A DNA stretch of 7,478 nt from Candidatus Falkowiibacteriota bacterium (GTDB lineage Bacteria; Patescibacteriota; Patescibacteriia; Patescibacteriales; GWC2-42-12), in contig JACQYU010000059.1 of assembly GCA_016208065.1 (NCBI GenBank), positions 1 to 7,478 of the forward strand, given 5' to 3'. Positions 1 to 6,048 of the stretch are shown piece by piece (position 1 is the first letter of the stretch; each line of letters opens with the position of its first letter). The position numbers were made by a program, and so were the translations under genes. Under the pieces are notes generated by a model. The model searched no databases. It was not told the DNA's origin and saw nothing but the letters and a program-made list of their open reading frames with translations.

Positions 1-75
1 AATTGTTTTTACCGCGCATACGAAATTGTAGCGACCGCAGGGAGCCCAAATTTCGTCTAAGCAGGAAAAACAATT
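1..75. repeat. Imperfect palindrome (foldback element), about 75 bp
   Basis: The outer arms AATTGTTTTT (1-10) and AAAAACAATT (66-75) are perfect reverse complements. The inner arms CGAAATT (21-27) and AATTTCG (49-55) are as well. The two stretches between outer and inner arms are both 10 nt and half complementary, so the whole forms one register-matched hairpin with a loop of about 21 nt (28-48) rich in GCGACC/GGGAGCCC. It may extend left of the window. It lies just downstream of ftsW and could help end transcription or protect the 3' end; that role is inference. Confidence 0.6.
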
Positions 76-96
76 TTTTCCAGCCACATCATACGT

Positions 97-138
97 GAGA
101 TTGCTTCGTCGCCCGAGTACGGGCTCCTCGCAATGACA
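97..138. repeat. Intergenic palindromic repeat of the GTCATTGCGAGGAGC...GACGAAGCAATCTC type
   Basis: Read on the minus strand, this begins TGTCATTGCGAGGAGCCCG and ends GACGAAGCAATCTC. It has an outer stem ATTGC (100-104) / GCAAT (130-134) and an inner stem GCCCG (111-115) / CGGGC (120-124) around the loop AGTA. Between the stems is an unpaired internal loop. From memory, the same core recurs as a dispersed intergenic repeat in many unrelated bacterial genomes; I could not check this by search. It lies 23 bp past the ftsW stop codon, so the stem could act as a transcript-end structure, although no U-run follows on the minus strand. Confidence 0.6.
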
Positions 139-160
139 GAAAATTCTTAATTCGTAATTG

Positions 161-1300
161 TCAATTGCCTCTCGCCTGTTTGCTGATATTAATCAATATG
201 CCGACGGAGGCCAGAGCCACGAGCATGGCCGAACCGCCATAGCTTACCATGGGCAGAGGCACGCCGGTCATGGGCATTATATTTACCATGCCGCCGATAT
301 TGATAAAAGCCTGAAACACCATCCAGCTTACAATGCCGATAGCTAAAATTTTTCCAAAATCGTCCGGCGCGCGCTTAGCGATAACGACTCCGCGATAAAA
401 CAGCGCCAAATATAATAAAATTAAGCCAACGGAAAAAATAAAACCGGTTTCTTCGCTGATTATCGGAAAAATAGCGTCATTTTGCGCCTGCGGCAAATAA
501 GAAAATTTCTGTCTTGAAGCGCCAAGGCCGCGGCCCCAGAAACCGCCCGAGCCAACCGCGATTAGAGACTGGTTAATCTGATAGCAATACTCTTTAGGCG
601 AATAAGACGGATCCAGCATGCATTTAAAGCGGTTAGCCTGATAAGGATAAATATTTACCATAATAATTAAAGCTAAGATGCCCAATAAAATTAAAATTAC
701 TAAATGTTTAATACTGCCTCCGCCGATAAAATAAACCGTAAGCGAAGCCAGAGCAATAATAGTTAAAGTGCCCATATCCGGCTGCAGTATCATTAAAAAA
801 GCGATAACTCCCAAAATAGCGATAAAAGGCCCAAGTCCGCGCGAAAGTTCCGCTAATTTCTTTTTTCTGCCCTCAAGCCAGGACGCCAGATATAAAAGAA
901 AAGTAATTTTAACCAATTCCGCCGGCTGCAAGGAAAAACCGAAAACATTAATCCAGCTCCGGGACGTTCCCCAAGTGCCGGCCAGGCCGGGAATAAAAAC
1001 CAAAAGCAAAAGTCCGATAGAAGCGATTAGCATCCATAAAGCGTATTTTCGCCAAATTTGATAATCAACGCGGGAAAAAAACCAGGCCGCCGCCAAGCCT
1101 AAAACCAGGCCAAAAAACTGATGTTTAAAAAAATAATAGCTGTCCTGGTGGGCGCTATAAGAAATAACCGACGAAGCGCTTGAAAGCATGATCAAGCCGA
1201 AAATAATAATAGCGCCAACGATAAAAATAAGCGGCCGATCCGCTTCGCGTTCGCTTTTATAATTAATCAACTTATTAAATAATTTTATTAATGAAGACAT
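161..1300 (-). CDS. ftsW: FtsW, SEDS-family peptidoglycan glycosyltransferase of the divisome
   Basis: This integral membrane enzyme polymerises lipid II into glycan strands at the division septum, working with a class B penicillin-binding protein. The 379-residue product is close to the usual FtsW length and has about ten hydrophobic segments. Recognisable SEDS blocks are the LQPDMGT segment (about 172-178), the long extracytoplasmic loop with GSGGFWGRGLG (about 250-260), NDAIFPIISEETG (274-286, whose Asp275 fits the catalytic Asp of the family) and the C-terminal GVPLPMVSYGGS (346-357). FtsW rather than RodA is favoured by mraY lying directly upstream. I chose the ATG at 1298-1300. An in-frame TTG at 1313-1315 would add five residues but sits inside an inverted repeat and has no ribosome binding site. 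The stop is TGA at 161-163. No Shine-Dalgarno sequence is visible before either start. Confidence 0.93.
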   Translation of the reverse strand: MSSLIKLFNKLINYKSEREADRPLIFIVGAIIIFGLIMLSSASSVISYSAHQDSYYFFKHQFFGLVLGLAAAWFFSRVDYQIWRKYALWMLIASIGLLLLVFIPGLAGTWGTSRSWINVFGFSLQPAELVKITFLLYLASWLEGRKKKLAELSRGLGPFIAILGVIAFLMILQPDMGTLTIIALASLTVYFIGGGSIKHLVILILLGILALIIMVNIYPYQANRFKCMLDPSYSPKEYCYQINQSLIAVGSGGFWGRGLGASRQKFSYLPQAQNDAIFPIISEETGFIFSVGLILLYLALFYRGVVIAKRAPDDFGKILAIGIVSWMVFQAFINIGGMVNIMPMTGVPLPMVSYGGSAMLVALASVGILINISKQARGN

Positions 1301-1310
1301 AGAAATAATT

Positions 1311-1417
1311 TTCAATTTCTAATTTTTAATTTCTAAACAATGTTTTAATTTTTCAATTTATTAATTTACGAATTAATTTATTGAGAATTGTTTGAAAATT
1401 GAAAATTAAAAATTGAA
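1311..1417. repeat. Long AT-rich foldback element between mraY and ftsW
   Basis: Arms 1311-1341 and 1387-1417 are reverse complements at 27 of 31 positions. A second, inner inverted repeat (1353-1366 with 1371-1384, 12 of 14 matches) closes on the four-base loop TACG. The two stems are offset by a bulge of about 9 nt. The element fills nearly all of the 127-bp spacer between mraY and the ATG of ftsW. In the leftward transcript it would fold into a long A-U hairpin just upstream of ftsW. It could be a small mobile or decayed repeat, or a structure tuning expression of ftsW relative to mraY; I cannot tell which from one copy. Confidence 0.65.
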
Positions 1418-1427
1418 AATTTACATT

Positions 1428-2477
1428 CTACATTGTCTTATCCAATAAAAATACCACCAGTCCCATAGCCGCGCTCACGCCGGCAATAACCCAAAAGCGC
1501 ATAACTATTTTAGGCTCGGTCCAGCCAATAGCTTCAAGATGATGATGAATCGGCGAAGAAATAAATATTTTCTTGCCCCTGATTTTTTTTGATAACTGCT
1601 GGATGATGACTGAAAAAGATTCTATGACAAAAATTAAGCCGATAATCGGCAAAATCAAAGCCGAATCGGTCAGCATGGCAATTACGCCCAAAGTAATGCC
1701 TAAACTCATGGCGCCGGTATCGCCCATGTAAAATCTGGCCGGATTGATATTAAACCATAAAAAGGCCAAAAGAGCGCCAACGATAACACCGCAAAAAGCG
1801 GCTAAATCATATTTAACGGTTGAAAAAGCGATTACGCCGAAAGCGGCAAAGCAAAAAAGCAAAACGCCGCCGGCCAAACCGTCCAGGCCGTCGGTTTCAT
1901 TAACTGAAAAAGCCGTAGCCACTAAAACAAAAATAAAAATCAGCATATACGGCCAACCCATTTGATAATCGCCTAAAAACGGCACATGGAAAACATCCCA
2001 GTCTAATTTAAAATAAAACCACCAAGCGCCGAAACAAGCGATAATGGTATAAATCAATAAACGATGCCTTACTTTTAAACCGCCGCCGCCCAGTATGCCT
2101 TTACCCCTAACATCCAGCCAATCGTCAAATAAGCCGATTAAGGCGGTGGCTACCAAAGCGCCCAGAGGCAAGAGAGTTTCTTTGCGGGACAGAAAATTAA
2201 GATAGTTAAAAATATCCGCGGAAAAAATTTTCGGCAGATAATAAAAAATGGCGGCCAAAATTAAAACCGTCAGCCAAACCAAGATGCCGCCCATGGTCGG
2301 CGTGCCATCTTTATGGGCGTGCATTTTAGTATAAATCGGCGTTAAGCCGTTAGACCTTATTTTCTTGCCCAAATTATATTTATACAGATAGTGGGTTAAA
2401 AGCGGCGTCCAAAAAATAGCAAAAATAAAAGCCAGAGCGGTTAAAAACAAAATTTTAATAATATAAAAATCAAACAT
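1428..2477 (-). CDS. mraY: MraY, phospho-N-acetylmuramoyl-pentapeptide transferase
   Basis: MraY transfers phospho-MurNAc-pentapeptide from UDP to undecaprenyl phosphate, giving lipid I, the first membrane step of peptidoglycan synthesis. The 349-residue protein has about ten membrane segments and all family blocks. These are GTPTMGG (58-64), the Asp pair FDDW (Asp118-Asp119), NETDGLDGLAGG (193-204), YMGDTG (Asp253, matching the catalytic Asp of the FMGD motif) and the PIHHHLE histidine motif (309-315). The motif usually reads NLTDGLDG; here Leu is replaced by Glu. I chose the ATG at 2475-2477. The in-frame TTG at 2487-2489 adds only four residues and has no better ribosome binding site. The stop is TAG. 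The gene lies 68 bp after the 140-residue membrane protein gene and upstream of ftsW. In the classical dcw order murD would sit between mraY and ftsW; it is absent here. Confidence 0.95.
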   Translation of the reverse strand: MFDFYIIKILFLTALAFIFAIFWTPLLTHYLYKYNLGKKIRSNGLTPIYTKMHAHKDGTPTMGGILVWLTVLILAAIFYYLPKIFSADIFNYLNFLSRKETLLPLGALVATALIGLFDDWLDVRGKGILGGGGLKVRHRLLIYTIIACFGAWWFYFKLDWDVFHVPFLGDYQMGWPYMLIFIFVLVATAFSVNETDGLDGLAGGVLLFCFAAFGVIAFSTVKYDLAAFCGVIVGALLAFLWFNINPARFYMGDTGAMSLGITLGVIAMLTDSALILPIIGLIFVIESFSVIIQQLSKKIRGKKIFISSPIHHHLEAIGWTEPKIVMRFWVIAGVSAAMGLVVFLLDKTM

Positions 2478-2497
2478 AATGATTAACAAGTTATTAG

Positions 2498-2535
2498 TTA
2501 ACCGGTTAGCAGCTAAAAAACTTACAACCGGCTAA
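2498..2535. repeat. Inverted repeat in the mraY leader
   Basis: The 10-base arms TTAACCGGTT (2498-2507) and AACCGGCTAA (2526-2535) pair at 9 of 10 positions around an 18-nt loop. The left arm itself contains the perfect palindrome TAACCGGTTA (2499-2508). In leftward transcripts the hairpin would lie about 20-60 nt before the mraY ATG. It is not followed by a U-run, so an intrinsic terminator is unlikely. It may be an operator, a leader structure or another dispersed foldback repeat. Confidence 0.45.
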
Positions 2536-2545
2536 TTTATTATAT

Positions 2546-2968
2546 TTATCTAAAATTAACTAAATATATAGTGAGCGTGGCGGCAATCAAAAATAAATTG
2601 ATCAACAGGGAAAATCCCAAAAGCAAATGGATTAAAAATTTATTTTTTCTAAAAATATTTAAAAGCAACAGGAAATTTATGATGATAAAAGCCAAGCCTA
2701 AGGTCGGGATAATATAAATATCCCTGGCATTGCCGATTAAATTAACGCCTAAATTAACGTTATAATGCAAAACCACTAAATTCTGGCTTACGTTATTATT
2801 AACGTAAAAAGCCAATAACCAGTTGGCGATATTTAGAGCAAACAAAAATAAAAGATACATCCTGACATACATAAAACCGATTAAATATAAAACGGCTTGA
2901 ACCAGCTTTTCGCGGCCAAGATATAAATAATCCAATATTTTATGTATCTCATGGCTCAAGGTCGCCAT
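2546..2968 (-). CDS. Unidentified small integral membrane protein, 140 residues
   Basis: I do not recognise this protein with confidence. It has a polar N-terminus (1-25), then three clear hydrophobic segments at about 37-55, 84-106 and 112-137, and possibly a weaker one near 24-36. A loop at 56-83 contains VVLHYNVNLGVNLIG, which reminds me of small hypothetical membrane proteins in CPR genomes; that is memory, not a search. There are no Cys residues, no signal-peptidase site and no enzymatic motif. The ATG at 2966-2968 is the only sensible start; no Shine-Dalgarno sequence precedes it. The gene is first in the leftward group ahead of mraY and ftsW and divergent from pilB, so it may be co-transcribed with the cell-wall genes. 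Membrane insertion is well supported; any role in envelope synthesis is inferred from neighbours only. Confidence 0.75.
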   Translation of the reverse strand: MATLSHEIHKILDYLYLGREKLVQAVLYLIGFMYVRMYLLFLFALNIANWLLAFYVNNNVSQNLVVLHYNVNLGVNLIGNARDIYIIPTLGLAFIIINFLLLLNIFRKNKFLIHLLLGFSLLINLFLIAATLTIYLVNFR

Positions 2969-2994
2969 ATGTTTAATTTAACATACTTTTCCCG

Positions 2995-3015
2995 TATCTC
3001 GCAACTCGCATCTCG
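2995..3015. repeat. Three tandem heptamers, consensus YAWCTCG
   Basis: TATCTCG (2995-3001), CAACTCG (3002-3008) and CATCTCG (3009-3015) follow one another without a gap. One helical turn is about 10.5 bp, so a 7-bp period does not place units on one face. The array lies in the divergent spacer, about 100 bp upstream of the pilB -10 box and 27-47 bp upstream of the start of the 140-residue membrane protein gene. It may be a regulator binding site or a fragment of a dispersed repeat. Confidence 0.55.
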
Positions 3016-3062
3016 TAAGCCATAACACCGCGGTTTTAGCATTTTGAATTACGAGTTGCGAG
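2998..3062. repeat. Perfect 11-bp inverted repeat in the divergent spacer
   Basis: CTCGCAACTCG (2998-3008) and CGAGTTGCGAG (3052-3062) are exact reverse complements separated by 43 bp. The left arm overlaps the tandem heptamers and the right arm repeats the heptamer in inverted orientation. The spacer holds an 8-bp palindrome, ACCGCGGT (3027-3034). The element sits between the two divergent genes and ends about 36 bp before the pilB -10 hexamer, so it could act as an operator or insulating hairpin; function is inference. Confidence 0.6.
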
Positions 3063-3076
3063 CCCGCGAAATGCTC

Positions 3077-3106
3077 TTTTCAAGAAAACATAAATTATGG
3101 TATAAT
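3077..3106 (+). promoter_or_regulatory. Predicted promoter of the pilus operon with a strong extended -10
   Basis: TGGTATAAT at 3098-3106 is a perfect extended -10 (TG-N-TATAAT). The -35 region is weak: TTTTCA at 3077-3082, 18 bp upstream, matches TTGACA at 4 of 6 positions, which is common where the -10 is extended. Transcription would begin near 3112-3114, giving a leader of about 24 nt before the pilB ATG. It is the only good promoter candidate facing right upstream of the closely packed pil genes. Confidence 0.6.
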
Positions 3107-3136
3107 ATAAACAATTAAAAATATCGAAAAAATTAC

Positions 3137-4858
3137 ATGCTGTCAAACCAACAATTAAAAAAAATATTGGAAAAATCCGATATTATACCAACTCAAGAAT
3201 TTGAAAAATTTTCCCAGGAAGCCGAAAAATCCGGCAAAGCTCTGGAAAATTATTTAATTGAAAAAAAAATTATAACCTCAAATTCTCTATACGAAAACGC
3301 GGCTAGCTATTTTAAAGTGCCTTTTATAAATCTAAAAGACCAAGTCATAAGAAAAGACGTCTTATTCAACATTCCCGAACCGATTGCTTCAACTCACCAA
3401 ATAATCGCTTTCTCCGCCGATGACAAAGAAATAAAAATCGCCACTTTAGACCCGGAAAACATGGAAATTTTTGAGTTTATTAGAAAAAAAACCGGCTTAA
3501 AGCCAATAATTTATTTAACTACTCCGGAGAGCCTTAACGAAACAATAAAGCAATACCATAAAAGCTTAAAAGCCGAATTCAAAGACTTGACTAATGAAAA
3601 TATGGACAGCGGCGGCGAGAACCTTAAAAAATTAGCGGAAAATCTGCCAATCGTCAGAATCGTTGATACGCTTTTAGAATACGCGATTTTTGAAGGCGCT
3701 TCGGATATTCATATTGAACCGGAGGAAAAAGACGTTATCGCGCGCTACCGCGTTGACGGAATTTTAAGAACGGTCATGACTTTGCCTAAAAACGTCCAGC
3801 CGGGAATCATCGCCCGCATTAAAATATTGGCCAATTTAAAAGTTGACGAACATCGCTTGCCGCAAGACGGCCGCTTTAAAATAAGCGCCAAAGAATACAA
3901 AGTTTCTTTCAGGGTTTCCATTATTCCGACTTTTGACGGAGAAAAAATTGTTATGCGCTTATTAAATGAAAAAGCGCAAATTTTAACTTTGGAACAATTA
4001 GGCTTGCAATCTTCGGCCCTGGAATCCATAAAAAGGAATATTTCTAAGCCGCACGGCATGATTTTAGTAACCGGGCCGACCGGTTCGGGCAAAACCACGA
4101 CGCTTTACACGGTACTGAATATCTTAAATACGCCGGAAGTTAATATTATGACCATTGAAGACCCGATTGAATACCGCATGCCGCGCGTTAACCAATCCCA
4201 AGTCAACCCGAAAATAGGCTATACTTTTGCCGCCGGCTTAAGGGCTTTTTTAAGGCAAGACCCGAACATTATCATGGTTGGAGAAATCCGCGATCAAGAG
4301 ACCGCGGAAATTGCCATTCACGCGGCCATGACCGGCCACTTAGTGTTGTCAACTTTGCATATCAACGATGCCGTAACTACCCTGCCTCGCCGTTTCGATA
4401 TGGGTATTCCGGCATTTCTGGTGGCTTCAACCACTAACATTATAATCGCCCAAAGATTGGTCAGAAAAATTTGCCCTAATTGCATCCAAAGCTATAAATT
4501 AGACAAACAGACAATAATGGAATTAAAACAACAGCTTGATCTTGAAAATATTATGCAGACGCTTGAAGAAAAAAAAATTATTATTAACGCCAAACAAGGC
4601 ATAGAAACTTTGCTGTTTTACCGGGGCAAAGGCTGCAAACAATGCTCTAACTCCGGTTATAAAGGCAGGCTGGGCATTTATGAAGTTTTAGAAATCACCG
4701 AAGAACTGTCCGAATTAATTTTAAAAAAAACTCCTCCGGCCGAACTTAAAAAACAAGCGGAAAAACAAAATATGCTTACTATCGTTGAAGATGGTTTTAT
4801 TAAAGCCAAAAACGGCATCACCACGATTGAAGAAATCATGAGAGTAACTAAAGAGTAA
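3137..4858 (+). CDS. pilB: PilB/GspE-type type IV pilus assembly ATPase
   Basis: This cytoplasmic hexameric ATPase powers pilus extension by acting on the PilC platform. The 573-residue protein has the standard build. An MshEN/T2SSE_N-like domain spans about 1-150; the Arg of the c-di-GMP-binding RLG signature is not visible, so binding is not claimed. An N2 domain follows at about 165-280, with SDIHIEP and DEHRLPQDGR. The RecA-like core has Walker A GPTGSGKTT (313-321), the Asp box TIEDPIEYR (339-347), Walker B IIMVGEIRD (378-386) and the His box HLVLSTLHIND (401-411). Two Cys pairs, Cys446/Cys449 and Cys500/Cys503, form the zinc site typical of PilB/GspE rather than PilT. The ATG start lies about 24 nt after the predicted transcription start and has no Shine-Dalgarno sequence. 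pilC begins 12 bp after the stop. GspE of a type II secretion system is the alternative name; pilus genes downstream fit PilB. Confidence 0.95.
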   Translation: MLSNQQLKKILEKSDIIPTQEFEKFSQEAEKSGKALENYLIEKKIITSNSLYENAASYFKVPFINLKDQVIRKDVLFNIPEPIASTHQIIAFSADDKEIKIATLDPENMEIFEFIRKKTGLKPIIYLTTPESLNETIKQYHKSLKAEFKDLTNENMDSGGENLKKLAENLPIVRIVDTLLEYAIFEGASDIHIEPEEKDVIARYRVDGILRTVMTLPKNVQPGIIARIKILANLKVDEHRLPQDGRFKISAKEYKVSFRVSIIPTFDGEKIVMRLLNEKAQILTLEQLGLQSSALESIKRNISKPHGMILVTGPTGSGKTTTLYTVLNILNTPEVNIMTIEDPIEYRMPRVNQSQVNPKIGYTFAAGLRAFLRQDPNIIMVGEIRDQETAEIAIHAAMTGHLVLSTLHINDAVTTLPRRFDMGIPAFLVASTTNIIIAQRLVRKICPNCIQSYKLDKQTIMELKQQLDLENIMQTLEEKKIIINAKQGIETLLFYRGKGCKQCSNSGYKGRLGIYEVLEITEELSELILKKTPPAELKKQAEKQNMLTIVEDGFIKAKNGITTIEEIMRVTKE

Positions 4859-4870
4859 AAAATAAAAATT

Positions 4871-6034
4871 ATGCCAGTAATTTTACCGCCGCAAAACGAG
4901 CAGACAAACCAATCTGAGAAAATAGCCGAAATGGCCGCTCCGCAAAACGAGAAAAAAAATATAATGAGCGCCATCGGCCATTTTTCTAAAAAATTTTCCA
5001 CCATACCAATTTCCGAGAAACTGTTTTTCGTCCAACACTTAAGCATTATGCTTAAGGCCGGAATTTCCTTATCAGTGGCTTTAAAAACTTTGGGCAAGCA
5101 AACCGGCAATAAGCGCTTCGCCGGCATTATTAATGACATTTCTAAAAATGTGGAAAAATGCGTAAGCTTTACGGAAAGCTTAAGGCCTCATGAAAAAATC
5201 TTTGGGCAACTTTTCGTCAGTATGATTGAATCCGGCGAAATATCCGGAAAGCTTGAAGATGTTTTAAAGAGGCTATATATCCAATTTAAAAAAAATCACG
5301 AATTGGTTTCAAAGGTCAAGGGCGCGCTTACTTACCCGGCGGTAATTTTAGCGGCTATGACCGGCATTGGCATTTTTATGATGATCGCCGTAGTGCCGAA
5401 AATAACCGTCATGTTTAAAGATTTTAATGCCGAACTGCCTTTAGCCACCAAGCTGCTCATTAAATTATCCGACAGCTTGGTTGCTTACGGCTTGCTATAC
5501 TTAATCGGCTCAGTTGTTTTCGCTCTTATCATATTTCAATTTAGCAAAACTATAAAAGGAAAATATATTTTTCACGGCTTGCTTTTAAAATTGCCGATTT
5601 TCGCGCCGATTATCAAAAAAATAAATTTAGCCCGATTCGCGCGCACTATCAGCTCGCTTTTAAAAACCGATATTATGATTATTAAAAGCTTCCAAATAAC
5701 GGCGAACGTTTTGGGCAATGTTTATTACCGCGATGCTTTAAATGAAATGAGCAACAAAATTAAAAAGGGCGGCACCATTAATGAAATAATCGGTAATTAC
5801 CCGAAATTATTTTCACCCGTAGTCATACAAATGATTGCCGTAGGCGAAGAAACCGGCGAGCTTGATTATATTCTTGAAGAATTAGCCGAATTTTATGAGG
5901 GCGAAATTGACCAAACCATGAATAACCTGCCGGCGATAATTGAGCCGCTTTTAATCTTAATTCTCGGGCTGGTTGTCGGCGGTATGGCCGTAGCCGTAAT
6001 TATGCCCATGTATTCTTTAACGTCAGCCATATAA
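4871..6034 (+). CDS. pilC: PilC/GspF-type inner-membrane platform protein
   Basis: PilC is the polytopic membrane protein that PilB turns to insert or lift pilins. The 387 residues contain two GspF domains, about 51-175 and 251-375. Each carries the family's acidic Gly-Glu motif: ESGEISGKLEDVL (120-132) and GEETGELDYIL (325-335). Three membrane helices lie at about 156-178, 203-224 and 354-378, the normal PilC topology. The first 45 residues are hydrophilic, with PQNE occurring twice (7-10 and 24-27). The gene follows pilB by 12 bp and precedes a prepilin gene by 14 bp, so it is in the same operon. The ATG at 4871 keeps the usual length; Met32 could be an alternative but would remove only the polar tail. 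No Shine-Dalgarno sequence is visible. pilT, which sits between pilB and pilC in many bacteria, is absent at this spot. Confidence 0.94.
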   Translation: MPVILPPQNEQTNQSEKIAEMAAPQNEKKNIMSAIGHFSKKFSTIPISEKLFFVQHLSIMLKAGISLSVALKTLGKQTGNKRFAGIINDISKNVEKCVSFTESLRPHEKIFGQLFVSMIESGEISGKLEDVLKRLYIQFKKNHELVSKVKGALTYPAVILAAMTGIGIFMMIAVVPKITVMFKDFNAELPLATKLLIKLSDSLVAYGLLYLIGSVVFALIIFQFSKTIKGKYIFHGLLLKLPIFAPIIKKINLARFARTISSLLKTDIMIIKSFQITANVLGNVYYRDALNEMSNKIKKGGTINEIIGNYPKLFSPVVIQMIAVGEETGELDYILEELAEFYEGEIDQTMNNLPAIIEPLLILILGLVVGGMAVAVIMPMYSLTSAI

Positions 6035-6048
6035 TTTTACAGAAGAAT

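Noticed and set aside
64..81. Short hairpin GGAAAAA/TTTTTCC as an intrinsic terminator of ftsW
   Set aside because: The stem is almost entirely A-U and lacks a following U-run on the minus strand. It also competes with the larger 1-75 foldback, so it is not called as a terminator.
768..1061. Plus-strand open frame of 97 codons inside ftsW
   Set aside because: It is antisense to a clear SEDS protein, its translation shows no domain-like pattern, and the minus-strand product is fully explained by FtsW motifs. Frames at 158-346 and 1744-1965 were dropped for the same reason.
1313..1315. TTG as the ftsW start, and similarly TTG at 2487-2489 for mraY
   Set aside because: Both have an in-frame ATG within 15 bp that fits family length equally well. 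Neither TTG has a ribosome binding site, and the ftsW one lies within a foldback repeat.
2539..2544. Minus-strand TATAAT just after the 140-residue gene, a possible mraY promoter
   Set aside because: There is no acceptable -35 at 16-18 bp and no TGn extension, and TATAAT is likely by chance in this AT-rich spacer.
2995..3062. Tandem heptamers as a CRISPR array or replication iterons
   Set aside because: Units are only 7 bp with no spacers, and no cas, rep or dnaA gene is near.
4678..5139. Minus-strand open frame of 153 codons spanning the pilB-pilC junction
   Set aside because: It overlaps the conserved C-terminus of PilB and the N-terminus of PilC; its translation is a biased antisense shadow. 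Frames at 3745-4098 (minus), 6655-6858 (plus) and 7254-7472 (minus) are likewise shadows of pilB, the PilV-like gene and the fifth gene.
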